Source: Aporrectodea caliginosa
Taxonomy: Eukaryota > Annelida > Clitellata > Crassiclitellata > Lumbricidae
Assembly: GCA_020284085.1 (NCBI GenBank)
Contig: JACEVL010000480.1
Location: 568,501 to 632,500 of the forward strand
Length of the DNA: 64,000 bases
Direction: 5' to 3'
The notes beneath the pieces were generated by a model. The model worked only from the letters and a program-made list of their open reading frames with translations, ran no database searches and was not told where the DNA came from. Below, one piece after another: positions 51,327 to 57,854 of the stretch. Position 1 is the stretch's first letter. Each line of letters begins with the position of its first letter. A program made the translations under genes and the position numbers.

Positions 51327-54300
51327 ACATGTGTGTCTGTATATGTGTTTGTAACCAAAAAAGTTCTCTGATGATTAAAAAGTCAGGACTGACAGACACT
51401 CACACCAACCAAAGGATTATAACTACCAGGTATATATATATATATGTAAGGATTAAAAGGGCAACATGTCGAATATGAGCATTTCTTGTATCTGTTAATG
51501 TTGTAGGGAAGCAAGTGGCAAACACATTGGTCCGGTTTGGCAGTTATGTTGGATCGAAAAGGAGAGAGGAAAAGGCGAGGAGAGGACAGAGGTTCTCGTC
51601 TCCATATCGGCTGATGGACGGGTCACTCAGTGGGCGATTCGAAAGGGATTCGAAAGCTACGGTAGTAACCAGTCTTTCCTTCTCATTTATATGCCATTCA
51701 TTTTCTGTAATTGCAAACAACACGTGGTGGATACAGTAGTTTATGTAACACTGGCTTTTGTGGTGTTCCAACAAGTGTTATTAAAATCAAGTGATTTGCT
51801 CTGGCGCTGGTGAATAATCTGGTCTATACCTGACGTGGCTTTTGTGTGGTGCCCTGAAATATAGGAGATTTACGCTGCATGCCTCTCTGCATTTGTTTAA
51901 GGTGCTGAGCTTCTTCCTGTAATATAAAGTATTGCGAGTCTCTCGTGTAGCTTAGTAACGAGTTATTTGAATTACTTTCAGACTTAATAAAGTTGAAGAG
52001 AGTGATGACAAAGCAGACGTCGCAGGGAAAGCAGAAGAAAAGCGAGGCATACATATCGAAATACGCGTCTGGTCTCTGCTTCAACTTCAGCGCCAAAGAC
52101 TCCAACATGTAAATCACTGCTTTGCGTTACACACACTTCATTACGTTACACGTAATTACACTATGCCAGAGGATAGTACACTGCATTATTATTGGGCTCT
52201 TGTGAGGAGTTCCTTCGGGTGGTGCTATATAAATAGTCTTTAGGCCTATATTAAACTGCATTATATAAGAGTACATTATATTGCTCTATTACTTCATGCT
52301 AGACTACTGTTAAATATCACACTCCAACACATTCCATAACACATTACATAAGCGCATTGTATTTACACTTTATTATGTTACACATGATTACATTAAATTT
52401 GATCACATTGCACACAATTACACTGTGCCAGATGAAATTACACATAATTGTGTTTCAGCTTATTACATTACATCTGACTATATTACACTATTGTAATAAA
52501 TTGATTACTACACTTCTGAATGTGAATTATATTAGGCGTACATTGATTTATATTACATATGATTACAATGGACATGGTTACTTCACACACGACTTCATTT
52601 TACATGACTGTATTACACTTGAGTACATTACACATGATTATATAATACATGATTTGAATACACTTTGTTACATTGCACATTATTGTATTACACTTGATTA
52701 CACTATGCACGATTGCCTGATTGTATTACACTGGATTACATCACATGTGATTACAAATTTGTATTACACTTGATGACACTACACATGATTACATAATTGT
52801 ATTACACTTGATTACAGTACACATAATTATACTTAGGAATTGTATTATGCTTGATTACATTAAACATTATTGCATGATACATGATTGTAGTACACTTGCT
52901 TACATTACACTTGATTGTTACAAATGAAACAACAAATGATTACACCTGATTGTATTAAACCTTATTACATTACACGCTATTTGTATTATGATTGATTTAA
53001 AATACACATGAATTACATTTCACAGCTTTATTACACTACGCTTGAATACAATGCATTACCTGTGCATAATATCTGGCTTCACCTGTACTTTTGTGGTTGG
53101 ATGATTTGCTGTAGATATTTGGCTGGTACGGAGGATGGATACATCCACAAGTGTTCCTGCTCCTACAATGAACAATATCTGGACAGCTACCAGGGTCACA
53201 CAGTGCGTTCCAATGGCTAGTTCCTTTCGCTTAATGATACATGCCATTTGGTTTGCCCTACCTTCAAGATATTTGAGATTGCCATCATTTAATTGTGTTC
53301 CATAATATGCCTCCCAACCTATAAGTCTTAGAATGAGACCACAATGTCATTCATACAGGCTACAGCTACATACATTACATTACAAGTTGATTACAGATAT
53401 ATAAAATACATTTCGATTGAGGTTAATCTGATTGACATTACTCTTCAAGCGGTGCTATATAAATTGTTCAGTTACAATTACATATTACGCTTATGTGCTG
53501 CTGTGATTGATTACTTTCCACCAGGGTCCGGTCTATGGCGTCAGTTGGTCTCCGTATGATGACAACATCTTCCTCAGCTGCAGTGCTGACTGGAGCGTCC
53601 GGCTGTGGCACCAGGAACGACTCCAACCGGTCCTCAAACTATTCTCATCCACGGTAAAATAAACGACATCATCTGATGAATGAAAAATACACAAGGAGGC
53701 AAATACACCTATTCAGGATCTTTATAAATGTACATCACATGCATACATACGTAACACGTACTCACACATAAATACATGCATACACACATACATACATATG
53801 TACATGCATACATACATAGATGCATAGAGACATACATATTTATCTACATACACAAACATACATGTCTATATGCATGCGAGATTGTATACGTTTGTACATT
53901 AATATATGCATACAGACATGCAAAAATACATTCATACATACATGTACATATGCAGATGTACATAAATACATCTATAAATGAATACATATCTACATAAATA
54001 AATATATATATGCACACAAACATACATACTTACAAGTATTTGTAACTATGTGCATACATGATACATATAGGAATACGACTACTAAGCTGAGTTGTAAAAT
54101 TGTGCATGCTGAGTAGAATTTCTGTTTCCAAACAGATGAGTTTGCTTTTGATTTCAGAAAGCGGTTCATAGCATCTCTTGGTCTCCAAAGAGTTCGACCG
54201 TCTTTGCCTGCGTCAATGAAGGAGCTCTCGAAGTCTGGGATCTCAGTCAGAATACGTAGGAATCAATGGACAAGTCAATGCATGAAATCATTCAGCTAAT

Positions 54301-56301
54301 CATTCAGCTAATCATTCACTCATTCATTCATTTCTGCATTAGTTCATTCATTAATTCCTTTCTTCACTCATTAAGTCATTAATTAATTAATTTATTAATT
54401 GACGTATTCATGAATCATTCTTTCTTTCATTCTTTCATTTATTCATTCATATCTGATATATGATCAATCAATCAGATAATCATTCGTTCATTTGTTCACT
54501 CATTCAGTCACTCATTCATTCACTCATTCAATCACTCATCCATTCAATCAATTGTTCAGTCAATCATGAAATCATTCAATCATGCATTCATTCATTCATT
54601 CACGGACTCATTCATTGACTCATTCAATAACTCATTCAATCACTCATTCATTCAATCAATCACATTCATTCATTTGCATACTCACTCACTTACTTTGCTT
54701 GCTTGCACACTAATACATTAAGTCATTCAGTGACCAGCCAACCAGTCATTGAGCCAGCCAGCCAGTCGCTCAGCCAACCAGCCAGTCGTTACCTGCATAG
54801 TGGAACTTCATTATCTGCATAATGAGTGCCATTGGTCGATGTCTTGTGCATTAAACGTTGGCGCTATGGATGTTACTAATAATAATAATAATTACAACTT
54901 GATTGGCTTCTGTTGAATTATCTTTTGTAGGTTGGATCCCATTTTGCAAAACACTCCCTCTGCAGTCGATATTAAGCTAAGCAGCGTCAGTTTCTCAAGA
55001 AACTCGGACTGTTTACTCGTTGGAGACAGCGAGGGTCAGGTGACAGTCTACCAGCTGCGTGGTATGCCAATGATCCATGCTGACCAGGTAAGACGAAACG
55101 TCCGCTTGGCACTCTTCCAATTGCGCTAATGGAATTAAAATTTGCCGTCCACTAATTCTTACTCGCTCAGGAGTGACCCACAGGAGACAGGATCGAGTGA
55201 CCCAGGATACAGGAGTGACCCCAGGAGACAGGATTGACCCCAGGAGACAGGAGTGACCCCAGGAGACAGGAGTGACCCCCAGGAGACAGGCATAATCCCC
55301 GGAGACAAGTGACCCCAAGAGATTGGATCCTGTCCCTGGCAGCAACAAAATGTCGTTTAAACGCTGGGTTACACAATGCTCGTTTTAGACACCTCGCAAA
55401 CACTTTTAACCGGTCCTATAAGTTCGTCAACATTGTTTTCTCGACGGCTGTTTTTGCTCTTGATAATTTATACACAGGGCTGATTCAGGAACTTAGTGCA
55501 ATGTACTGATCTTCTAATTTTCGATGTTATTCACCCTGGCAATACCAAGCACTGCTGAGTCTTGCTGTTACGGTAGATACAGTGCTTGAGCACACAATAT
55601 ACTAAATGCCCGTTATTACATATTCACTGGTACGTTTGTACACAAACTTGTGGCGCTTCTGTCAAAAGGGGGAGGGAAGTGGTGAGAAAAAGAGAGGGCA
55701 CTGCGTAATTGGCCAAATGATGAGGTAGATACCTCTGCTTGGGTACATGTGGCATGCTGCTGGTATTGGTGAAACTTAATATTCTCCAATTCAATATAGT
55801 GATCATTGATCGGGGGGCCCGTGGCGCATTGGATAACATCTGGCAAAGTGACCGAGAGGTACCGAGTTCGAGCCCCCCGTTGGGCGGATATGCTTTGTGT
55901 TTGCAGGCTGTCTGTTCTGTTAGTAGTTAAGATTTGTGTCTTGTGAATTGCATAATTGTACACTGTAACCGGTTGCGGTATGTCAACCGGATTGTTGAAT
56001 AAACGAAAATATATTATTACAGTAACCTTTAATCATAATTGTAAACTTCATATTTTTAAATCGCTCCTCTAAAGCTAAGTGCAGGGAGTTGTCCAGAAAA
56101 TCAAAAAAAGCAATGGACAGAATTCAGGCGAAACAAAGAAGACAAAGAAAACAGGAAAAACAAAGATGTTTAGAAATAGAAAGTGTAGTTCCTTCTATGC
56201 TTCAATTTTGCTTAATCCTGATATGTTTTTTTTTCTTTCTCCAGGTGGAAGCACTCCATCAAGTGATCAACTCCAGTTTAGCAAGCCAACTTAAAAGCTG
56301 A
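27127..56301 (+). CDS. DNAI4: Dynein axonemal intermediate chain 4 (WDR78), complete, 21 coding exons
   Basis: Intermediate chain of the inner-arm dynein f/I1 in motile cilia, related to Chlamydomonas IC138. Exons: 27127-27161, 28045-28210, 28392-28502, 29525-29607, 29917-30011, 30513-30700, 32020-32130, 33179-33239, 35220-35390, 36045-36172, 36629-36731, 37879-38144, 38491-38568, 39242-39315, 51507-51661, 51982-52108, 53115-53202, 53525-53653, 54158-54255, 54931-55087, 56245-56301 (TGA). All junctions are GT-AG and in phase; total 826 residues, close to human (about 848). Family marks: GEDVTPKAL, MNTFNDPPKNK, LAAYRNFPNL; then WD repeats from about residue 450 with NPDLVAVGYG, LVCCWSVKNPE, GPVWQLCWIE, VSISADGRV, YLAGTEDGYIHKCSCSYNEQ, FLSCSADWSVRLW and DCLLVGDSEGQVTVYQLR. 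The N-terminal third is Ser-rich and less conserved. Intron 14 is unusually long (12.2 kb). Regulation by RFX is inferred from the upstream X-box. Confidence 0.96.
27718..28000 (-). mobile_element. Unclassified interspersed repeat in DNAI4 intron 1
   Basis: Starts with CTATAGCGCTGGTGTACAAC and contains TATGACCAGATAAAGACAAT plus CAGATGACCTAGA, matching parts of 8160-8205. The phrase CAAG/ACATCAACC..TGG also recurs at 2700-2730. It looks like a non-LTR family whose 3' end is antisense here. No coding remnant read. Confidence 0.45.
28530..28612 (+). repeat. ATAGCAT/ATAACAT low-complexity tract
   Basis: Imperfect runs of AGCATAGCATA and ATAACATA in DNAI4 intron 3. No further structure. Confidence 0.7.
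29261..29416. mobile_element. 156-bp hAT-like MITE, copy 1
   Basis: Flanked by a perfect 8-bp duplication AGTACATG (29253-29260 and 29417-29424). Ends are CAGGCACGTAGCTAG and the inverse of CATAGGCGTAGCTA. The interior carries GAGGAGGCAACT and AACTGCCTCCTC, a nested inverted pair. A relative in the opposite orientation lies at 39348-39515. Located in DNAI4 intron 3. Confidence 0.8.
30033..30362 (-). mobile_element. tRNA-derived SINE (family D), copy 1
   Basis: Antisense: tail CATTTATATAGCACCACT at left, an ATC/GTC microsatellite inside (30116-30195), then the body GAGCAATTGCAAGTGAAGGA and CAAGGTCCCTACACAG, and a worn tRNA head (GCTTGAACCCATGCTC, then CTCTAACCAATTAGCTA) at right. The microsatellite appears to have grown within the copy. 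Confidence 0.7.
30810..30915 (+). repeat. ATGT tetranucleotide microsatellite
   Basis: TATG/GTAT repeats, nearly perfect over 30861-30900, in DNAI4 intron 6. Confidence 0.92.
31130..31390 (+). repeat. Degenerate TCACAGTNTACT repeat
   Basis: Variants of TGTCACAGTGTACTTT and their shortened forms recur about a dozen times in DNAI4 intron 6. Divergence is high, so the array is old. Confidence 0.65.
32195..32465 (-). mobile_element. L2/CR1-like LINE 3' end, antisense
   Basis: Antisense tail (AAAGCGCCTCTTACAG, then GAGGCGCTC) and then, on the minus strand, [29 protein letters not shown] and LRCLKIFLFSRA. This is the LINE C-terminal motif. It is truncated and lies in DNAI4 intron 7. Confidence 0.8.
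32500..32865 (+). repeat. TAC/AAT trinucleotide-rich tract
   Basis: CTACTACTGCTGCTGC-type runs followed by AATAATAAT and TTATTA stretches, adjacent to the antisense LINE end. Confidence 0.8.
33279..34670 (-). mobile_element. hAT transposon remnant with perfect ends and target duplication
   Basis: The 16-bp terminal inverted repeat CAGTGCTTCCCAAACT is exact at both ends. The 8-bp duplication TTCTAATC flanks it exactly (33271-33278 and 34671-34678). Subterminal CGGACCGG motifs recur at both ends (GTCACGGACCGG at left, three CGGACCGG-type blocks at right). It carries only the BED-finger N-terminal frame and no DDE/dimerisation region, so it is an internally deleted copy. Clean ends suggest a fairly recent insertion in DNAI4 intron 8. 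Confidence 0.92.
33723..34187 (-). CDS. BED zinc finger N-terminal part of hAT transposase (ZBED5/FAM200-like)
   Basis: An intact 154-residue frame with an ATG inside the hAT element. N-terminus MAKQGSMDMFLKRKNRN, an acidic Ser-rich stretch, then RKYDSSYIRFGFV and the BED finger (CVIC, then RHLNTKH; C-x2-C and H-x4-H spacing), followed by a basic KxFFERKREEF segment. This is the layout of the first part of Charlie-type hAT transposases and their domesticated ZBED relatives. The catalytic domain is missing, so the product could at most bind element ends, perhaps as a repressor; that is speculation. No promoter seen. Confidence 0.75.
   Translation of the reverse strand: MAKQGSMDMFLKRKNRNVEPEIETDSSNSSDSDNADINESEASSSKRLRTSFIRKYDSSYIRFGFVVTDDGFVPKPPCVICGEVLSNDAMKPSKLIRHLNTKHKDKSSKPKEFFERKREEFKNSMDIRSPLRVALSTIEPRLDKLASSKQVRTS
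34710..35170 (+). repeat. 16-bp minisatellite CATGACCTCATTATAA
   Basis: About two dozen units and part-units of CATGACCTCATTATAA, many shortened, in DNAI4 intron 8 between the hAT element and exon 9. Units degrade toward the exon. Confidence 0.9.
35445..35720 (-). mobile_element. SINE family D, copy 2 (worn)
   Basis: Antisense tail (ACATTTACATAGCGCC) then ATCAATCGATGATGCTGAGC, the AAGGACTTGAACAAGG block, and a worn tRNA head. Same order as 36210-36440. DNAI4 intron 9. Confidence 0.65.
35855..35890 (+). repeat. GATA microsatellite
   Basis: About eight ATAG/GATA units with one GATG variant, in DNAI4 intron 9. Confidence 0.9.
36210..36440 (-). mobile_element. SINE family D, copy 3 (best copy)
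   Basis: On the minus strand the head reads GACACAGTAGCTGATTGGTT, then AGAGCACTTGCC, then GGGTTCGATCC, with good A and B boxes. The body has GTCTCAG, then AAGGACTTGCTCAAGG, then CAATTGCTCAGCATCATCG. DNAI4 intron 10. Confidence 0.8.
36947..37846. mobile_element. 900-bp hAT MITE with CTAATCGATTAG arrays
   Basis: Terminal inverted repeat CAGAGATGGGTA (exact at both ends) and a perfect 8-bp duplication CTGTACAT (36939-36946 and 37847-37854). The palindrome CTAATCGATTAG or its TAATCGATTAG core occurs four times near each end plus degenerate forms such as GAATTAGAATTAGC. The middle 500 bp is plain sequence without a transposase frame. Located in DNAI4 intron 11. Confidence 0.93.
38609..38656 (+). 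repeat. AT dinucleotide microsatellite
   Basis: About 24 perfect AT units in DNAI4 intron 13, followed by TGTATG variants. Confidence 0.95.
39348..39515. mobile_element. hAT-like MITE, copy 2 (inverted relative to 29261 copy)
   Basis: CAGAGGCGTAGCTAC at the left end, GCATGAGGAGGCAGTTGCC, a central ATGACCAGGATT, then CCTCTTGAATTTAAG and CTACGTGCC at right. These are the same blocks as 29261-29416 in reverse order and strand. The target duplication is not clear. Confidence 0.65.
39635..39715 (+). pseudogene. LINE RT fragment ending in VPQGS motif
   Basis: A frame reading SPRLVNCGVPQGS matches the RT motif before the catalytic YADD box. It stops abruptly where the GC-rich block begins. Only about 25 codons, so the call rests on the motif. 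Confidence 0.45.
39710..39832. repeat. GCC/CGG-rich inverted-repeat block, copy 1
   Basis: Runs of GCC with repeated GTCGGCGCGCCG-type palindromes (GATTTTTGTCGG, then GCCGACAATTTGTCGG). It is strikingly GC-rich in an AT-rich intron. A close relative lies at 44396-44520. Both abut LINE RT sequence. Confidence 0.8.
40075..41046 (+). repeat. GAT trinucleotide satellite, block 1
   Basis: Nearly 1 kb of GATGAT with GGT and GAC variants. Open frames of poly-Met, poly-Asp or poly-His here are by-products of the repeat. Confidence 0.97.
41047..41157 (-). mobile_element. SINE family C 3' half embedded in GAT satellite, copy a
   Basis: ATCTTTTCTTTAATAAGCGC through GTTATGCAATTGAAATC and AACAGAACAGACA matches the 3' half of the family C copy at 25660-25888. 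It is preceded by an AAT run. Confidence 0.85.
41158..41506 (+). repeat. GAT satellite, block 2
   Basis: GATGATG with GGT variants between the two embedded SINE halves. Its last 60 bp (AATGTGATGGTG..GATAATAAT) repeat the end of block 1. Confidence 0.95.
41507..41618 (-). mobile_element. SINE family C 3' half, copy b
   Basis: Nearly identical to copy a, about 470 bp further on, with the same flanks on both sides. The pair therefore arose by tandem duplication of satellite plus SINE. Confidence 0.85.
41619..41803 (+). repeat. GAT satellite, block 3
   Basis: GGT/GAT mixture passing into a clean GAT run, ending at a GGTGGCGACGATG variant. Confidence 0.95.
41804..42780. other. Plain intronic stretch with a strong TATA-like box
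   Basis: No exon is recognised. TATATAAAAG at 41965-41974 is a consensus-like TATA element within CCCCTATATAAAAGACGAG, and a second TATTTAAG lies near 42121. It could be the promoter part of a solo LTR or of a non-coding transcript, but I found no paired LTR ends. Confidence 0.4.
42948..43210 (+). mobile_element. SINE family B, copy 2 (tRNA-Tyr-like head)
   Basis: Head GTGTAGTGGTTAGCGCGC and GGGTTCAAATTCCCC. A GTA triplet sits in the anticodon position (CTGGACTGTAAATC). Body with AGCTATAAAGTG and GTACACTGACCGTACACTG, ending GTAAGAAAATGAAGTCGC. It runs straight into the polypyrimidine tract. Confidence 0.8.
43201..44276 (+). repeat. Polypyrimidine tract of about 1.08 kb
   Basis: Almost no purines on the plus strand except scattered G. 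Three zones: CTCTTTGTCCTCCTC-type 20-30-bp units (43201-43500), CTTCCT hexamers (43500-43700 and 44010-44200), and TTCTTG units (43720-44005). Long open frames of Ser/Leu/Phe or Lys/Glu/Arg in this interval are by-products. It can in principle form triplex DNA. Confidence 0.97.
44396..44520. repeat. GCC/CGG-rich inverted-repeat block, copy 2
   Basis: CGCCGCCGCC runs with GATTTCTGTTGGTCGGCGG and CCGACCAGAAATGACCGGCG, so the arms fold on each other. Related to 39710-39832, and directly followed by a LINE fragment. Confidence 0.8.
44535..45030 (+). mobile_element. LINE RT C-terminal fragment (second L2/CR1-like family)
   Basis: Reads IKTIRRFIPTSTAVILVNSF, then RVDYCNSLLAGLPTCQLNRI, then VLNSAARVIYSRTPSDHVTN, LLRDNLH, KLCLIAYKSLNDGMPDYISD, FSVAGPTAWNSLPDHVKNV. 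A small deletion and a stop disrupt it. The wording differs from the 46864 copy, so it is a different family. It ends in an ATT run. Confidence 0.75.
45031..45100 (+). repeat. ATT microsatellite
   Basis: About 23 perfect ATT units forming the tail after the LINE fragment. Confidence 0.95.
45107..46400 (+). repeat. Interspersed element R, copy 1 (interrupted by a LINE)
   Basis: Outside the LINE insertion it aligns with 57855-59100: GCCATGCAG..AGCCAACTGCACGCCCAGAG, AAGGTCTCCG, CTACAGCCTTGAAGCAACTA, AATTTCATGAAATT, ACCAGCAACAAGGCAAA, CAAGCAAGAAACAGAGA, ATGCATTTGGT. Coding capacity and class are unknown. Its left 100 bp (CCAATCTTCGCCATGCAG, then GGTCTCCGTAGTTCATTC) could be the end of the LINE before it. 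Confidence 0.6.
45594..46105 (+). mobile_element. L2/CR1-like LINE 3' fragment with ATACA tail
   Basis: Reads SVLNTAARLIARLPR, then LHWVPL, FKILTLTFKAQTPKYL, HRPLRSSNRRL, FTRTRTAMAQSRCFASIGP, SLWNALSPSVR and FLKTCFFRGT. The 3' UTR GGGAGCGCTTCTGAGC, GAGGCGCTTTACAAATGC ends in an ATACA repeat, the same tail as SINE family A. It is inserted in element R. Confidence 0.85.
46330..50480 (+). repeat. Macrosatellite of GAAGTTGGC minisatellite plus conserved flank (about 4.5 units)
   Basis: Each unit begins CTTCACTTCACATCTTG. It carries a variable array of GTTTGAAGTTGGC and GAAGTTGAAGTTGGC (46475-46755, 48720-49385, 49630-49870, nearly absent at 50140 and 50440). Then follows a constant part: GTTGGCCAT, GGACTTTTCATTTAATTTTA, TTTGCTAAAACCCCC, CAACTTCAAATTACCATAAG, GTAAATGTTCAGT, CTTTTAAAGTGTTCTCT. 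Minus-strand frames rich in FKRQLQTPTSNAN are repeat by-products. The first unit is split by the LINE at 46864-48587. Confidence 0.88.
46864..48587 (+). mobile_element. L2/CR1-like LINE, 5'-truncated, intact RT frame
   Basis: One open frame from the truncation point to the stop at 48532 (over 533 residues). It has the whole reverse transcriptase palm: PLPTSLLQ, NFRPIANVSFVSKVIEKIV, GFRKGHSTET, LFDVSAAFDTVDH, YGLPQGSVLGPLLF, the catalytic LYADDVQ near residue 240, and SSKTQFIWLG. The family C-terminal domain follows ([52 protein letters not shown]). The 3' UTR ends GAGGCGCTATACAAATTC plus GAATGAAT. The AP endonuclease and ORF1 are missing, so it cannot move alone. The undamaged frame implies a young insertion. 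Confidence 0.93.
50640..50940 (-). mobile_element. L2/CR1-like LINE 3' end, antisense, with GAAGAA run
   Basis: Antisense tail CATTTATATAGCGCCACT. The minus strand reads LRSTARGYLVVPRVRTSTAQ, SRSFAIVGPNSWNQL and ASAWKPLFTSED. The left truncation border runs into a GAAGAAGAA microsatellite (50895-50943). Confidence 0.82.
50958..51235 (-). mobile_element. SINE family B, copy 3 (worn)
   Basis: Starts TGAAGTGTCAGCAACTTCAT, contains TTGGCATATGAGGGTTGG and GCTGAGTTGGCTAGGG, and ends in a damaged tRNA head (CTGCCCTGGCGGATGGAACT, then GACAGTCCAGCATGCTAAC). It lies about 270 bp before DNAI4 exon 15. Confidence 0.75.
51295..51330 (+). repeat. AT/GT dinucleotide microsatellite
   Basis: ATATATATAT passing to GTGTGTGTGT, upstream of DNAI4 exon 15. 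A second short AT run lies at 51431-51445. Confidence 0.85.
52300..53040 (+). repeat. Degenerate TTACA(C/T)ATGATTACA repeat
   Basis: ATTACACTTGATTACATTAC-type units with many variants fill DNAI4 intron 16. Periodicity of roughly 15 bp is visible but poorly kept. Confidence 0.75.
53700..54070 (+). repeat. ATACAT-rich tract
   Basis: CATACATACA and TACATACATA variants in DNAI4 intron 18. Confidence 0.8.
54280..54720 (+). repeat. ATTCATTC-type degenerate tetranucleotide repeat
   Basis: CATTCATTCA, AATCACTCATTC and similar, in DNAI4 intron 19. It passes into CAGCCAGTC units near 54740-54790. Confidence 0.85.
55171..55324 (+). repeat. 19-bp minisatellite GAGTGACCCCAGGAGACAG
   Basis: Eight units or part-units with small indels in DNAI4 intron 20. 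Confidence 0.9.
55808..56010 (+). mobile_element. SINE family C, copy 2
   Basis: Head GGCCCGTGGCGCATTGGATA, then GTACCGAGTTCGAGCCCCC. Body GCTGTCTGTTCTGTTAGTAG, TTAAGATT, GAATTGCATAATTGTACA. The ending GAATAAACG differs from copy 1. DNAI4 intron 20. Confidence 0.75.
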
Positions 56302-56342
56302 GCACAGTTACACGTGCAGACTTAAAGATTCGTGAATATGCT

Positions 56343-56420
56343 GTGCGACACACACACATTCACACACACACACACACACACACCTACACACACACACACA
56401 CGCACACACACACACACAAA
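56343..56420 (+). repeat. CA microsatellite
   Basis: CACACA run with CT and CG interruptions just after the DNAI4 stop, inside the presumed 3' UTR. Confidence 0.93.
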
Positions 56421-56702
56421 TGCGAAAATTGATAATGACAGGACTATAATACTGTACCATTACAATTATATGTATTATTAATGGGATATTTAATTTTGCT
56501 GAAATAGTATGTAATTTCTGTAATAGATATTAACAATGTTAATAATGGTATCTGTTACAATATTGTCATGATCATGATTATGAATAGTGATGTCTCTTGT
56601 CTTTTACAATTATGGTAATTTGTAATTATTGAAAAAATTCTGCAAAACCAGTGCGGTTGCTGATACCGGTTTCTGACTTGTTTTTTGCAACTTAAAGATT
56701 CA

Positions 56703-56718
56703 ATATATATATATAAAG

Positions 56719-56770
<52 letters not shown>
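56703..56770 (+). repeat. AT microsatellite
   Basis: About 30 AT units, immediately followed by an AATAAA hexamer (56770-56775) that could serve as the DNAI4 poly(A) signal. Confidence 0.93.
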
Positions 56771-56773
<3 letters not shown>

Positions 56774-56775
56774 AA

Positions 56776-57750
56776 TGAAGGGCCACGGATTTTAACGATT
56801 AATTGATGAATTTATCCTTCAAAATTTTAATCGATTAATTGCTGCTTGTTCACTTATTTTTTATACTTATTTCATGATTTCTGGCGGCCCATTTCCGGAG
56901 TAAACAATATGGGCATTGGCCAACAATGATAATGTGAAACGTTGAGTTGAAAATTGAGCGATCACTTTGCATTTAAAGTGAATGTTGATGGAAAGGTCGA
57001 AGATGGCAACAAAATAAACTGTCATCACTGCAATAAACTTTATTCCTAGAATGTTATATGAAAACATGTACTAATCAACCCATCCATAAGTTACTGTCAA
57101 CTGTTATTGTTAACCTACAGCGTTCTGCCTGTTGTTTTCTGAAATATATACGAATATACATACATACATACAAAATACATTTGGCGGCTACACCAACCTA
57201 AACACCTATTAGTGGATCATTACAAGAGAGTGGCACATTAGTTTAACAGTTCTAAAGCAGGACATTCCTTCTGTCGGCCGCATTTGCAGACTTGCTGCCT
57301 GTTACTGCCAAGGCAGTCGTTATCCGTAGTTGATGTTTATAGGGGCAGACAAGGAATTCATTCCATGTATTAAAGCACCTGCATTAATAAATGAACCTGT
57401 GTGTGATTGAGAGTGCAAGTCGCATATTGACTGGACTATTTACGAGATTTAAATCTCCGCTAGCACTGCGTGTACACGGGGACCTTAAATGGGGTGGCAC
57501 CCATTCAAACGGGCAGCGGTGATGAAGGATCTCAGCAAATCAATTCATTAACAAATAAGCAGGGTCAAGGCCATACGGTTGATATATTAAAAACATGTAC
57601 ATTTACATAGTTACATTGGTCTAAAGTGTCTTCCTAGCATACAATGAATTAAATGTAGGCAAATCAAATCATCGATAAAGTTTCTCTCAAAGGAATCTGA
57701 ATTTTTCACCTGAAAATTACATTAGTTACATGCAGTTTCAATAACAAGAA
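56776..57750. other. Intergenic, no recognised gene
   Basis: Possible remaining DNAI4 3' UTR at left. Two short ATTAATCG motifs near 56800-56835 form a loose inverted pair. No coding family recognised. Confidence 0.4.
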
Positions 57751-57792
57751 AGTATGACAATGACAGATTGGTCAATCTGTCATTGTCATACT
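57751..57792. repeat. Perfect hairpin, 20-bp arms, 2-bp loop
   Basis: AGTATGACAATGACAGATTG, then GT, then its exact reverse complement. Confidence 0.93.
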
Positions 57793-57854
57793 CACACTGT
57801 GTCATGTAACAGTTTGCTCAGTAGCAAAGTTACACTGCACATTCGGCCAATGGA

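Larger units (their letters stand above)
39316..51506 (+). other. DNAI4 intron 14, 12.2 kb of repeats
   Basis: Exon 14 ends in phase 2 at 39315 and exon 15 resumes the same codon at 51507, with the protein continuous across the join (DSLEASGKHIGPVWQL), so nothing coding is lost. The intron contains, in order: a MITE, a GC-rich block, the GAT satellite, a plain stretch with a TATA box, SINE B, a polypyrimidine tract, a second GC-rich block, three LINE pieces, the GAAGTTGGC macrosatellite, an antisense LINE end and SINE B again. Confidence 0.9.
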
